Below are positions 7,655-15,317 of a stretch of DNA of 21,170 bases, in pieces (within the stretch, counting starts at the first letter, position 1; every line of letters begins with the position of its first letter). The position numbers and the translations under genes were made by a program. The DNA lies in assembly GCA_016297165.1 (NCBI GenBank), contig JAEDHF010000015.1, positions 1 to 21,170 on the forward strand. Direction: 5' to 3'. Origin of the DNA: Oscillospiraceae bacterium. Its GTDB lineage: Bacteria > Bacillota > Clostridia > Oscillospirales > Ruminococcaceae. The notes below the pieces were generated by a model. The model ran no database searches. It saw only the letters and a list, made by a program, of their open reading frames with translations, and was not told the DNA's origin.

Positions 7655-9055
7655 TTACTGCTTGGTCTGCTTACTTTCGGTAAGCTCAATTTCTATCTCA
7701 ATGCTGTCAACGCCGCCTCTTTCGTTGGCTCTTGCTACGGTTGCGGTTATGGTGTCGCCTACCTTAAGCTTTCCGATGATGGACTGTACATCGGAAACGG
7801 AAGAAACGTTAACGCCGTTGATTTTCGTAATAATATCGGAAATCTTTAAGCCGCTCTTGGAAACGGGAGCGTCCTCTTCCATATCGGCGATTAAAAGACC
7901 CTGTGAAAGCTTTGCACCGTAAAGCTCAGCTCTGTATTCGTTAAGCTCAACGGTTGTAACGCCGAGAACAGGTCTGCTCTTTACGTAGCCGTAGTTTAAG
8001 AGATCCTCCATTACGGGCTTAGCCTCGTTGATTGTAAGAGCGAAGCCGATGCCCTCGTAGTTTGTAGCGATAATTTTGGAGTTTACTATGCCTACGATGT
8101 TACCGTACATATCGAAAAGTCCGCCGCCTGAGTTACCGCTGTTGATAGCGGCGTCAGTCTGGATAAGCGTAAGCTCGTAGCCCTCGGAGAGACAGGCTCT
8201 GTCAAGTCCCGAAATGATACCCTTTGTAATGGTATGGTCGAACATTATATCCGCAGTAACGCCGGGGTTACCGATAGCGCAAACCTCCTGTCCGGGGCTT
8301 AAGGTGTCGCTGTCGCCTATCTGTGCAGCGATAAATTCTTCATCACGTTCAATCTTTATTACCGCAACATCTGCACTTGTATCACTGCCTATTACTTTAG
8401 CTTCATAGGTATGGGTAAGATCCTTATTGTAGTAGTCGTTTACCACAACCTCAAGCTTTGCTGCGTCATCTACAACGTGAGCATTTGTAAGGATATAGCC
8501 GTCCTTCGTGAAAACTATACCGCTTCCGAAGCCTGCGTAAACGGGCTCGTTGTTGTTATTCTTATTGCTTCCGGGCTTTTCGCCGTAGCCGAAGTAATAG
8601 TCGTAGTAGTCGTAGCTTCCGTAGCTGCCCTGATTTGCGTCAACGTAAACCTTAACCAGTACGATAGTATCGTTTACTGCGGCATAAAGCTCTTCGGAGG
8701 TATAGGTTCCGTTGGGTCCCGTAGGAACAACATCGGAGGGGAAAATCTTATCGGTGCCGCCGCCGCTCTGGGACTGGCTTATTGCGTTAAGAGCGGAGGA
8801 AACGTCGCCGTTCTGTGAAACGACAGGCTTTTCTTCGTTCTTTTCTGCCCCGGGAGGAGCGTCGTAGCTTATAACCTTATCGCCGTCCGAGGTCTTAATA
8901 AGGTTAGAGGCGAGAAAGGCTCCGCCGAAGCCTGCGCCGCCGCCTACAATAGCAACAGCCGCAACAAGGGCGATAACGGTAGAAAGCTTACCGTTTTTCG
9001 TTTTCGGCTTGTTTTCCATGGGGTTCTGTTCGGTTGTATAGTAATTCTGTTCCAT
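7655..9055 (-). CDS. htrA: HtrA/DegP-type membrane-anchored serine protease with PDZ domain
   Basis: This 466-residue protein has a short charged cytoplasmic tail, one membrane helix at about residues 24-51 (Gly/Ala rich) and an extracytoplasmic protease. The trypsin-like triad is visible: H193 in TNAHVV, D229 in SADVAVI and S309 in GNSGGG. A PDZ domain covers about residues 360-450 (GLLIADMEEDAPVSKSGLK). This layout matches Gram-positive HtrA/YkdA/YvtA proteases that deal with misfolded secreted proteins. Residues 141-170 form a Tyr/Gly/Asn-rich insert before the catalytic core. The start has AAAGGAAG on the minus strand a suitable distance upstream. It lies 120 bp after the SCIFF maturase on the same strand with no clear terminator between, so read-through is possible. 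I saw no convincing promoter of its own. Confidence 0.95.
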   Translation of the reverse strand: MEQNYYTTEQNPMENKPKTKNGKLSTVIALVAAVAIVGGGAGFGGAFLASNLIKTSDGDKVISYDAPPGAEKNEEKPVVSQNGDVSSALNAISQSQSGGGTDKIFPSDVVPTGPNGTYTSEELYAAVNDTIVLVKVYVDANQGSYGSYDYYDYYFGYGEKPGSNKNNNNEPVYAGFGSGIVFTKDGYILTNAHVVDDAAKLEVVVNDYYNKDLTHTYEAKVIGSDTSADVAVIKIERDEEFIAAQIGDSDTLSPGQEVCAIGNPGVTADIMFDHTITKGIISGLDRACLSEGYELTLIQTDAAINSGNSGGGLFDMYGNIVGIVNSKIIATNYEGIGFALTINEAKPVMEDLLNYGYVKSRPVLGVTTVELNEYRAELYGAKLSQGLLIADMEEDAPVSKSGLKISDIITKINGVNVSSVSDVQSIIGKLKVGDTITATVARANERGGVDSIEIEIELTESKQTKQ

Positions 9056-9175
9056 AACAATCTTCCTTTCGGTCTATGTATTTTCCTTTTGTAGTTACAT
9101 AATAAACCATTATTGTGAAAAAATCGTGACGGTAAAATTAAGATTACTGCATTTTTATGAGAATAAATGTGAAAA

Positions 9176-10570
9176 TCATTCCTTAGCTTCCTGCTCATTC
9201 ATAAGTACGCCGAGAGCGATACCGCATTCAATTCTCTTTTTCATAAGCTCACACTGGAGCTTGTTGGGCTTTCTGATACTGCCCTCATAGATAAAGCCGG
9301 TAGCGTTACAGCCTCCCGAGCAGTAGAATCTTGCCCAGCAGTCGGAGCAGCCCTCCTTGCTGTAGATATGGGTCTTAGCGAAAAGGTCGGCGATTTTCTC
9401 ATCCACCTTTCCATCATATATATTGCCCATTTTCCATTCATCAATACCAACGAACTGGTGGCAGGGGAAAATTTCTCCGTCGGGAGTTACGGCTACATAT
9501 TCGTTTCCGCAGCCGCAGCCACGAAGCCGCTTTATTGCACAGGGTCCCTGCTGTAAATCTATCATAAAATGGAAGAAATTGAAGGGCTTTCTGCCTGTTT
9601 TCTTAACGCTGTCCGCCATTATGTCGTAAAGACGGTCGTAGCCCTTAAAGATAACGGGTAAATCCTTTTCGGTTATTGCGTAGGGCTCTTCCTCGGGAGC
9701 GGTAACGGGCTCAACCGAAAGCTGATAGAAGCCCTGCTCTGCGATATGGAGAACGTCCTCTACGAAATCGAGGTTATACTTTGTGAAGGTGCCTCTTGCG
9801 TAGTAGTCGGTCCTGCCCTCCTTAGTACGGCCCTCGACAAGCTTTTTGAACTTAGGCATTATCAGGTCGTAACAGCCCTTGTTGTTGGCAGTTATACGGA
9901 TATTATCGTTAACCTCTTTTCTTCCGTCGATAGAAAGAACGCAGTTTGACATTTCGTTATTGATATATTCGATTTTCTCGTCGTCTAAAAGCACGCCGTT
10001 GGTGGTAATGGTAAAGCGGAAATTCTTTCCGTGCTGCTTTTCTATGCTTCTTGCGTAGTCAACGGTAGCCTTAACGGTATCCCACGCCATAAGCGGCTCG
10101 CCGCCGAAGAAGTCAAGTTCGAGATTCTGCCTGCCTGCCGACTTTTCGATAAGAAAGTCGATAGCCTTTCTGCCTGTTTCGGGGGTCATAATCTTTCTGC
10201 CCTTTCCGAAGTCTCCCGTTTCTGCGAAGCAGTATTTGCATCTTAAGTTGCAGTCATGGGAAACGTGCAGACACATAGCCTTAATGGGAGCCTTTACCGA
10301 CATTTCCGCATAGCGGCGGTATTCGTCGGTGCTGAAAAGTATCTTATCGGTATAAAGTGAATATATCTCGGAGTAGCATTCACGAAGCTCTTCCTCGGTG
10401 TATTCGCCTAATGCCTTAATAATTTCTTCGGGCATCTCCTTACTTAAGGGAGGGGTAAGAAGTCCTACCATATCATATACGATTTTATCGGCAATATGAA
10501 CGCCGCCGCTGTTTACATCGAGGATAATATAGTAATCGCCCTGCCTGAATCTATGGATAGTGCTTTGCAT
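9176..10570 (-). CDS. scfB: SCIFF peptide maturase, radical SAM/SPASM thioether-forming enzyme
   Basis: This 464-residue protein is a radical SAM enzyme. C107, C111 and C114 form the CxxxCxxC motif (HDCNLRCKYC) that binds the S-adenosylmethionine iron-sulfur cluster, and DFFGGEP at 153-159 is the usual SAM-contact motif. A C-terminal SPASM region has cysteines at 344, 352, 354, 370, 408, 411, 417, 421 and 440 for auxiliary clusters. Residues 1-90 resemble a RiPP recognition element that grips the leader of the substrate. Size, cysteine pattern and the adjacent SCIFF gene match the characterised maturases CteB and Tte1186, which link a cysteine sulfur to a threonine side chain in SCIFF (a ranthipeptide). 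ATG 10570 has AAAGGA 11 bp upstream. The gap to the peptide gene is 102 bp and contains a large hairpin. Confidence 0.96.
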   Translation of the reverse strand: MQSTIHRFRQGDYYIILDVNSGGVHIADKIVYDMVGLLTPPLSKEMPEEIIKALGEYTEEELRECYSEIYSLYTDKILFSTDEYRRYAEMSVKAPIKAMCLHVSHDCNLRCKYCFAETGDFGKGRKIMTPETGRKAIDFLIEKSAGRQNLELDFFGGEPLMAWDTVKATVDYARSIEKQHGKNFRFTITTNGVLLDDEKIEYINNEMSNCVLSIDGRKEVNDNIRITANNKGCYDLIMPKFKKLVEGRTKEGRTDYYARGTFTKYNLDFVEDVLHIAEQGFYQLSVEPVTAPEEEPYAITEKDLPVIFKGYDRLYDIMADSVKKTGRKPFNFFHFMIDLQQGPCAIKRLRGCGCGNEYVAVTPDGEIFPCHQFVGIDEWKMGNIYDGKVDEKIADLFAKTHIYSKEGCSDCWARFYCSGGCNATGFIYEGSIRKPNKLQCELMKKRIECGIALGVLMNEQEAKE

Positions 10571-10613
10571 AATATATATAATTCCTTTCGGTAAGATGGT
10601 TACAAAAACATAA

Positions 10614-10656
10614 GGGCAGTCTAAGACAAACAGGTACTGTTTGTCTTACACCGCCC
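10614..10656 (-). terminator. Long hairpin between SCIFF peptide and maturase (likely leaky terminator or processing site)
   Basis: Read on the minus strand, 12 perfect base pairs (10637-10648 with 10622-10633, loop of 3) sit on seven more pairs (10650-10656 with 10614-10620) after one G/G mismatch. One outer pair is G-U in the minus-strand RNA but an A/C mismatch in the plus-strand RNA, which favours function in the minus transcript. The sequence after it is UUAUGUUUUUG, moderately U-rich. Partial termination here would give much more peptide mRNA than maturase mRNA. Confidence 0.75.
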
Positions 10657-10672
10657 CCCGAAGCTACTGAAA

Positions 10673-10816
10673 TTACTTCTGTGCCTCACACTGCTGGTTA
10701 GCAATAGTGCAGGAAGTCTTGCAAGCAGACTGGCAGGAGGTCTGGCACTTGCCGCAACCGCCCTTAGCAGCTGTTTCCTTTAAGTTAGCCTTGTTGATTG
10801 TTTTAATGTGACTCAT
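10673..10816 (-). CDS. scfA: SCIFF peptide (six cysteines in forty-five residues), ranthipeptide precursor
   Basis: This 47-codon gene encodes a small peptide starting MSHIKTINKANLKE, with six cysteines at positions 21, 24, 28, 32, 36 and 43 around CQTSCQSACKTSC. The pattern and the leader (residues 1-20) match the SCIFF family, which is nearly universal in Clostridia and is modified by the adjacent radical SAM enzyme. C32 and T37 occupy the places of the thioether-linked pair that I recall for CteA of Clostridium thermocellum; this residue match is by analogy. The ribosome-binding site is AAAGGAAAGG, 8 bp before the ATG. A consensus promoter lies upstream and a hairpin follows the stop, so it can be transcribed as a short abundant message. 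The biological role of SCIFF is unsettled; a quorum or stress signal has been proposed. Confidence 0.96.
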   Translation of the reverse strand: MSHIKTINKANLKETAAKGGCGKCQTSCQSACKTSCTIANQQCEAQK

Positions 10817-10850
10817 AATAGTGACCTTTCCTTTCATAGAGATAATCTCC

Positions 10851-10871
10851 ATAATTGTTCTCTACAATTAT
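10851..10871 (-). promoter_or_regulatory. 21-bp dyad over the SCIFF promoter -10 box (candidate operator)
   Basis: ATAATTGT-TCTCT-ACAATTAT is a perfect 8-bp inverted repeat with a 5-bp centre (plus-strand reading). It covers the -10 hexamer (10867-10872) and the expected transcription start. A protein bound here would block the SCIFF promoter. Alternatively it would form a hairpin at the extreme 5' end of the mRNA and protect it. Confidence 0.5.
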
Positions 10872-10895
10872 ACCATATAGAATTGAAAAATGCAA
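10867..10895 (-). promoter_or_regulatory. Promoter of SCIFF peptide gene
   Basis: On the minus strand, TTGCAT (10890-10895), a 17-bp spacer and a perfect TATAAT (10867-10872). The start of transcription would be near 10860, about 45 nt before the scfA start codon. The promoter begins right after the recJ stop, so the peptide does not depend on recJ transcription. Confidence 0.85.
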
Positions 10896-10910
10896 TACCT
10901 TTTTAAAAAG

Positions 10911-12926
10911 TTATGCCATAGCTTTAAGAACAGCGAGAATTTTCGACCCGGATAAATCCGCCTTTGCCTTTGTGGGCAGTATTTTTACGCTATCCGTAGG
11001 GATATCCTTTTCGATAAGGGAGAATTCCTCGAAAACGTCGGTTATTATCCCGAATTTACAGCAGTTTATTCCCGATTTATCCGCTAAGAATTCCGCCTTA
11101 GAAAGCGAAGCGGTACTTCTTATAATATCGAAGGCTTTTTTAAGCTCCTCCTGCGTAGGAATCATTCTTACAACAAGACGCTTATCTATTTTACCGCAGC
11201 GGTAATTCTCATAAGCCGTCTTAGCGGCGAAGAAGCGTTCCTCCTTAAAGCCGCATAAGCGTATATCCTTTACCCTTATGCTGATACTGTATTTGTCGTT
11301 AAATTCGTTTATTTCGGGAGCGGCGAGGATATCGACCCTGTCTCCCTCGGAACAAGGGAAGGCGTCGTAGGTAGAACCGAAGTCGATAGCTCTGTACTCG
11401 CTTCCGCCGAAGGTAAAGCTGAAGGAAATATATTTTCCCTCCTTAAGCTTTTTCTTTGCCCCGATTACACAGTCACGGAGAAGAAATACGGGAGAGCGGT
11501 TCCCCTCGCCGAAGGGTTCAAGATTTTCAAGAAGCTCGATATTGCTTATGGTAAGCTCCTGTGGCAGTAATTCGGCGTCGGCATATACCGTTTCGATAAC
11601 GGGGTCGGTTATCTCCCTTTCACAGTATTCATAAGCCGCCTGCATAAAAGCCTCTATATTCTCGGTAGCGAGGGTAAGCCCCGCCGCCTTGGTATGGCCG
11701 CCGAAACGGATAAGAAGCTCCTTACAGCTGTCAATCAGCTTGTAGAGAGAAAGTCCCTCGGTGCTTCTTCCGCTGCCTCTTGCGACTTCTCCCTCTTTGG
11801 TTATTACGATATTGGGCTTTCCGTATTTATGGAGAAGTCGGGAGCTTATTATTCCGATAATTCCATGGCTCCAGCCCTCTCCCGATACGATAAGAATAGG
11901 CTTATTAAGAAGGTCGGGATTTTTGCGGAGCTGTTCCTCTACCTCGGCAAGTATCTTGGTTTCGGCTTGCTGACGGAGATTATTCATTTCCGAAAGCTCT
12001 GACGCCTTTGCCGCTGCTGCGGAAGGATTATCCGCAAGAAAAAGCTCCATAGCGGTTTTAGGAGTGCTGTGGCGGCCTGCTGCATTTATACGGGGACAAA
12101 GCCCGAAGGCGAGTAGAGAGGAATTTACCTCGTCCCCCTCCTCAACGCCGCACTGCTTCAGTAAGCGGATAAGTCCCTCGTTGTCGGAATGCTTCATATA
12201 TTCAAGACCGTTACGCACGATTATACGGTTTTCCCCCGTAAGAGAAACAATATCCCCTACCGTTCCGATAGCGGCAATATCCGCATACTGCATCATAACG
12301 CTGTCCGTGTCGTTTTCCATAGCCATAATAAGCTTAAGTACCACGCCGCAGCCTGCAAGCTGCTTGAAATCGGAGTTATCTCCCTGCCTGTGTGGGTCAA
12401 CTATCGCTATAGCCTCTGGCAGTATTTCGGGAGGCTGATGATGGTCGGTTATAACGAGCTTAATACCCTTTTCACGGATATACAGGGCTTCCTCAACGGC
12501 GGAAATTCCGTTATCTACCGTTACTATAAGGCTTACCCCCTGTTTTTCCAGCAGGTCGATAGCCCCCTTATTAAGCCCGTAGCCCTCGTCCCTGTCGGGT
12601 ATGTACCAGCAGACCTCGCCCCCCTGGGATTCGAGATAGTTGAAAAGCATATAGGTCGAGGTTACGCCGTCGCAGTCATAATCCCCGTAAACAGCGATTT
12701 TCTCACCATTTTCGAGAGCCTCGTTTATTGCCGCTACCGCCTTATCCATATCAAGAATATCGTAGGGGTCACAAAGCTCATCGCTGTTGAAGAAAAGCTC
12801 AGCTTCGGCTCTTGACGTAATGCCCCTCGAAGCGAGAAGCTTACATATAAAGGGGTTAAGCCCCGTAGTTCTTACGAGATTATCGGTTATCTCCCTGTCC
12901 GGGGTATTTATTTTCCATTTCTTCAT
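10911..12926 (-). CDS. recJ: Single-stranded-DNA-specific exonuclease RecJ
   Basis: This 671-residue protein is a DHH-family 5'-3' single-strand exonuclease of DNA repair and recombination. Motif I is YGDYDCDG (residues 80-87), the next metal site is VDNG (137-140), and the family motif DHH is at 161-163. Further conserved pieces are IGTVGDIVSL (220-229), PRINAAGR (278-285) and the DHHA1 glycine motif GGHTKAAG (409-416). An OB-like domain and an extra C-terminal region follow to residue 671. It is longer than enteric RecJ (about 577) and shorter than Bacillus RecJ (about 786). A consensus promoter lies directly upstream. There is no recognisable terminator after the stop, only a weak CTTTTTAAAAAG palindrome. 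Confidence 0.96.
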   Translation of the reverse strand: MKKWKINTPDREITDNLVRTTGLNPFICKLLASRGITSRAEAELFFNSDELCDPYDILDMDKAVAAINEALENGEKIAVYGDYDCDGVTSTYMLFNYLESQGGEVCWYIPDRDEGYGLNKGAIDLLEKQGVSLIVTVDNGISAVEEALYIREKGIKLVITDHHQPPEILPEAIAIVDPHRQGDNSDFKQLAGCGVVLKLIMAMENDTDSVMMQYADIAAIGTVGDIVSLTGENRIIVRNGLEYMKHSDNEGLIRLLKQCGVEEGDEVNSSLLAFGLCPRINAAGRHSTPKTAMELFLADNPSAAAAKASELSEMNNLRQQAETKILAEVEEQLRKNPDLLNKPILIVSGEGWSHGIIGIISSRLLHKYGKPNIVITKEGEVARGSGRSTEGLSLYKLIDSCKELLIRFGGHTKAAGLTLATENIEAFMQAAYEYCEREITDPVIETVYADAELLPQELTISNIELLENLEPFGEGNRSPVFLLRDCVIGAKKKLKEGKYISFSFTFGGSEYRAIDFGSTYDAFPCSEGDRVDILAAPEINEFNDKYSISIRVKDIRLCGFKEERFFAAKTAYENYRCGKIDKRLVVRMIPTQEELKKAFDIIRSTASLSKAEFLADKSGINCCKFGIITDVFEEFSLIEKDIPTDSVKILPTKAKADLSGSKILAVLKAMA

Positions 12927-12957
12927 ATTCTATCATTCTTTCAAGTGTTGATATACC

Positions 12958-12986
12958 ATTATATCATATTTGAAAAAGAATTACAA
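12958..12986 (-). promoter_or_regulatory. Promoter of recJ
   Basis: On the minus strand, TTGTAA (12981-12986), a 17-bp spacer and a perfect TATAAT (12958-12963), placing the RNA start about 25 nt before the recJ ATG. It faces away from the marR promoter, whose -35 is about 50 bp further along. Confidence 0.8.
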
Positions 12987-13034
12987 GAGCAGGAATTTTC
13001 ACACAATTTTTAGGTTATATTGCCAATAAAAGTA

Positions 13035-13063
13035 TTGACTTTTTTATTTAATTTTGCTATACT
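13035..13063 (+). promoter_or_regulatory. Promoter of marR-ABC exporter operon
   Basis: TTGACT (13035-13040), a 17-bp T-rich spacer and TATACT (13058-13063). The RNA start is expected near 13070, leaving a leader of about 57 nt that contains the 19-bp dyad at 13090-13108. Confidence 0.85.
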
Positions 13064-13089
13064 ATGTTAGCATTCAAACAAAAGCGGCA

Positions 13090-13108
13090 TATTGCAGTTA
13101 CTGCAATA
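13090..13108 (+). promoter_or_regulatory. Candidate MarR operator (perfect 19-bp dyad)
   Basis: TATTGCAG-TTA-CTGCAATA is a perfect 8-bp inverted repeat with a 3-bp centre, ending 3 bp before the AAGGAGG ribosome-binding site of marR. Its size and AT-rich arms fit a MarR dimer site. A shorter related palindrome, TATTGCCAATA (13018-13028), sits just before the -35 box and shares the TATTG half-site. Binding to either site would allow autorepression. Confidence 0.65.
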
Positions 13109-13126
13109 CGATAAGGAGGCAGGAAG

Positions 13127-13570
13127 ATGAAAAGTCGGCGGCACATTAATTTTGCCATTAAACAGCTCTACCACATTATCGAAAGAGACATAGACGATAG
13201 GCTTTCGGAAAAAAGCGAGCTTACGAAGGCACAGGGCGGTATTATTCACTTTATCATGAATTCGGACAGGGATATTTTCCAGAAGGATATCGAGGAGGAA
13301 TTCAAGATACGCCGTTCTACGGTTTCGGTTCTCCTCTCCTCTATGGAGAAAAACGGCTATATCCGCCGTGAAACCGTGAACAGCGACGCAAGACTCAGAA
13401 AAATCGTGCCTACGGAAAAGGCTCTCTCCAACCACCGGAAGCTCCACGGCTTTTTTGAAAAATACGACGAAGAGCTGAGGGAGGGTATTTCTGAGGAAGA
13501 GCTTGACTTATTTTTCGATGTAATAGATAAAATAAGGCATAATATAGAAAAGAAGGAAAGGAAGGATTAA
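13127..13570 (+). CDS. MarR-family transcriptional regulator
   Basis: This 147-residue protein has the MarR layout: N-terminal and C-terminal helices for dimerisation around a winged helix-turn-helix at about residues 32-97. The recognition part reads FKIRRSTVSVLLSSMEKNGYIRRE, followed by the basic wing DARLRKIVPTEKA. Length is typical (about 140-150). It starts 10 bp after an AAGGAGG site. Only 4 bp separate it from the first ABC exporter gene, a very common pairing in Firmicutes where the regulator represses the exporter and itself until a toxic compound binds. A dyad fitting such a regulator lies between promoter and start codon. The ligand cannot be read from the sequence. Confidence 0.93.
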   Translation: MKSRRHINFAIKQLYHIIERDIDDRLSEKSELTKAQGGIIHFIMNSDRDIFQKDIEEEFKIRRSTVSVLLSSMEKNGYIRRETVNSDARLRKIVPTEKALSNHRKLHGFFEKYDEELREGISEEELDLFFDVIDKIRHNIEKKERKD

Positions 13571-13574
13571 AGTA

Positions 13575-15317
13575 ATGATAAAAACCCTCTTGAAGAGCGT
13601 AAGAGAATTCAAAAAGCCCTCCGTAATAACTCCCTTATGTATGGTGCTGGAAGTACTTATGGAATCTCTTATGCCGATTTTTATGGCGATGCTTATTGAT
13701 AACGGTATAAACGGTAACGGCGGCGAGGGCGACCTCGGCTATATACTTATCATGTCGGGAGTTCTCGTTGTATGCTGCATTATTTCCCTTCTCGGCGGCT
13801 TCGGCGGCGGAAAATACGGCGCTATCGCTTCTACGGGCTTTGCCGCAAATCTCAGAAAGGATATGTTCCATAAGATACAGGAATATTCCTTCGCCAACAT
13901 TGACAAATTCTCAACGGCAGGACTTGTAACAAGACTTACCACCGATGTACAGCGAGTACAGGACGCTTATCAGATGATTCTAAGAATTGCGGTAAGAGCG
14001 CCTATTACTCTTATTATGTCCCTCGTTATGGCATTTTTCATCAACGTAGAGCTTTCCCTCATTTTCCTTGCAGCTATACCGATTCTCGCCATAGGTCTTT
14101 TACTTATAATGAAAACCGTCCACCCCGTTTTCGAGAAGGTTTTCAAGAAATATGACCGTCTTAACGGCGTTGTGCAGGAAAACGTTTCGGGCATGAGGGT
14201 TGTAAAATCCTTTGTCCGTGAGGAGCACGAGGTTGAAAAGTTCAAGGCTGTTTCGGGAGAAATCTACGAGGGCTTCAGCTTCGCAGAAAAGGTTCTCGCC
14301 TTTAACGGCCCTCTTATGAGCTTCTGTATGTACGGCGTTATGCTTGCGATAGCCTGGTTCGGCGCTAATCTCGTTGTACCAAACGAGATTATTACTACCG
14401 GCGAGCTTATGAGTATGATAACCTACGCTATGCAGATTCTTTCAAGCCTTATGATAGCTTCCATGATTTTCGTAATGCTTACAATGTCGAGAGCCTCTGC
14501 GGAAAGAATATGCGAGGTATTAAAGGAAGAAAGTACAATCACAAGCCCCGAAAATGCCGTTAAAGAAGTTAAGGACGGCTCGGTACTCTTCAAGAACGTG
14601 TCCTTTTCCTATAAGAAGGACAGCGAGAAGCCTGCCCTTTCCGATATTGATATTACAATAAATTCCGGCGAGGTAGTTGGCATTATCGGCGGTACGGGCT
14701 CGGCGAAATCTACCCTTGTACAGCTTATTCCCCGTCTTTACGATGTTAACGAGGGTGAAATTATTGTAGGCGGCAGAAACGTTAAGGACTACGACCTGGA
14801 TACTCTTCGTGACTCGGTAGCCATGGTTTTACAGAAGAACGTTCTCTTCTCGGGAACGATTAAGGAAAATCTCCGCTGGGGCAACAAGGATGCAACCGAT
14901 GAAGAAATCCGCCACGCTTGTAGGCTTGCACAGGCTGATTCCTTTATAGAAGGCTTTCCCGATAAATATGATACATATATTGAACAGGGCGGCGCCAATG
15001 TTTCGGGCGGTCAGAAGCAGCGACTTTGTATAGCTAGAGCACTCCTGAAAAATCCGAAGATTATTATCCTCGACGACTCTACCAGCGCTGTCGATACTGC
15101 CACCGACGCGCTTATAAGAGACGCCTTCCGAAAGGAAATCCCCGAAATAACGAAGCTTATTATCGCTCAGAGAATTACCTCGGTTATGGACGCAGATAAG
15201 ATAATTGTCCTCGAGGGTGGTAAGGTGGCAGGCATCGGAACTCACGAGGAGCTTTTAAAGAACAATGAGATTTACAGAGAAGTATATACTTCCCAGCAGA
15301 AGGGAGGCGAGGAATAA
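13575..15317 (+). CDS. ABC exporter half-transporter, subunit with degenerate ATP site
   Basis: This 580-residue half-transporter has a six-helix membrane domain (residues about 15-310) and an ATPase domain (about 335-575). Walker A is GGTGSAKST at 372-380, with A377 where a glycine is usual. The signature is VSGGQ (476-480), close to consensus. Walker B ends D500-D501, so the catalytic glutamate is replaced by aspartate, and the switch histidine is Q532. These are the marks of the non-hydrolysing partner in heterodimeric exporters such as TM287/288 and BmrC/BmrD, where TM287 also has Asp for Glu. Its stop overlaps the next start by one base (TAATG), giving translational coupling. Substrates are probably drugs or other amphiphilic compounds, inferred from family and the MarR neighbour. 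Confidence 0.95.
   Translation: MIKTLLKSVREFKKPSVITPLCMVLEVLMESLMPIFMAMLIDNGINGNGGEGDLGYILIMSGVLVVCCIISLLGGFGGGKYGAIASTGFAANLRKDMFHKIQEYSFANIDKFSTAGLVTRLTTDVQRVQDAYQMILRIAVRAPITLIMSLVMAFFINVELSLIFLAAIPILAIGLLLIMKTVHPVFEKVFKKYDRLNGVVQENVSGMRVVKSFVREEHEVEKFKAVSGEIYEGFSFAEKVLAFNGPLMSFCMYGVMLAIAWFGANLVVPNEIITTGELMSMITYAMQILSSLMIASMIFVMLTMSRASAERICEVLKEESTITSPENAVKEVKDGSVLFKNVSFSYKKDSEKPALSDIDITINSGEVVGIIGGTGSAKSTLVQLIPRLYDVNEGEIIVGGRNVKDYDLDTLRDSVAMVLQKNVLFSGTIKENLRWGNKDATDEEIRHACRLAQADSFIEGFPDKYDTYIEQGGANVSGGQKQRLCIARALLKNPKIIILDDSTSAVDTATDALIRDAFRKEIPEITKLIIAQRITSVMDADKIIVLEGGKVAGIGTHEELLKNNEIYREVYTSQQKGGEE

Noticed and set aside
10899..10910. CTTTTTAAAAAG palindrome after recJ as a terminator
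   Set aside because: All A/T apart from the end pair, so too weak to stop polymerase; it lies directly beside the SCIFF promoter.
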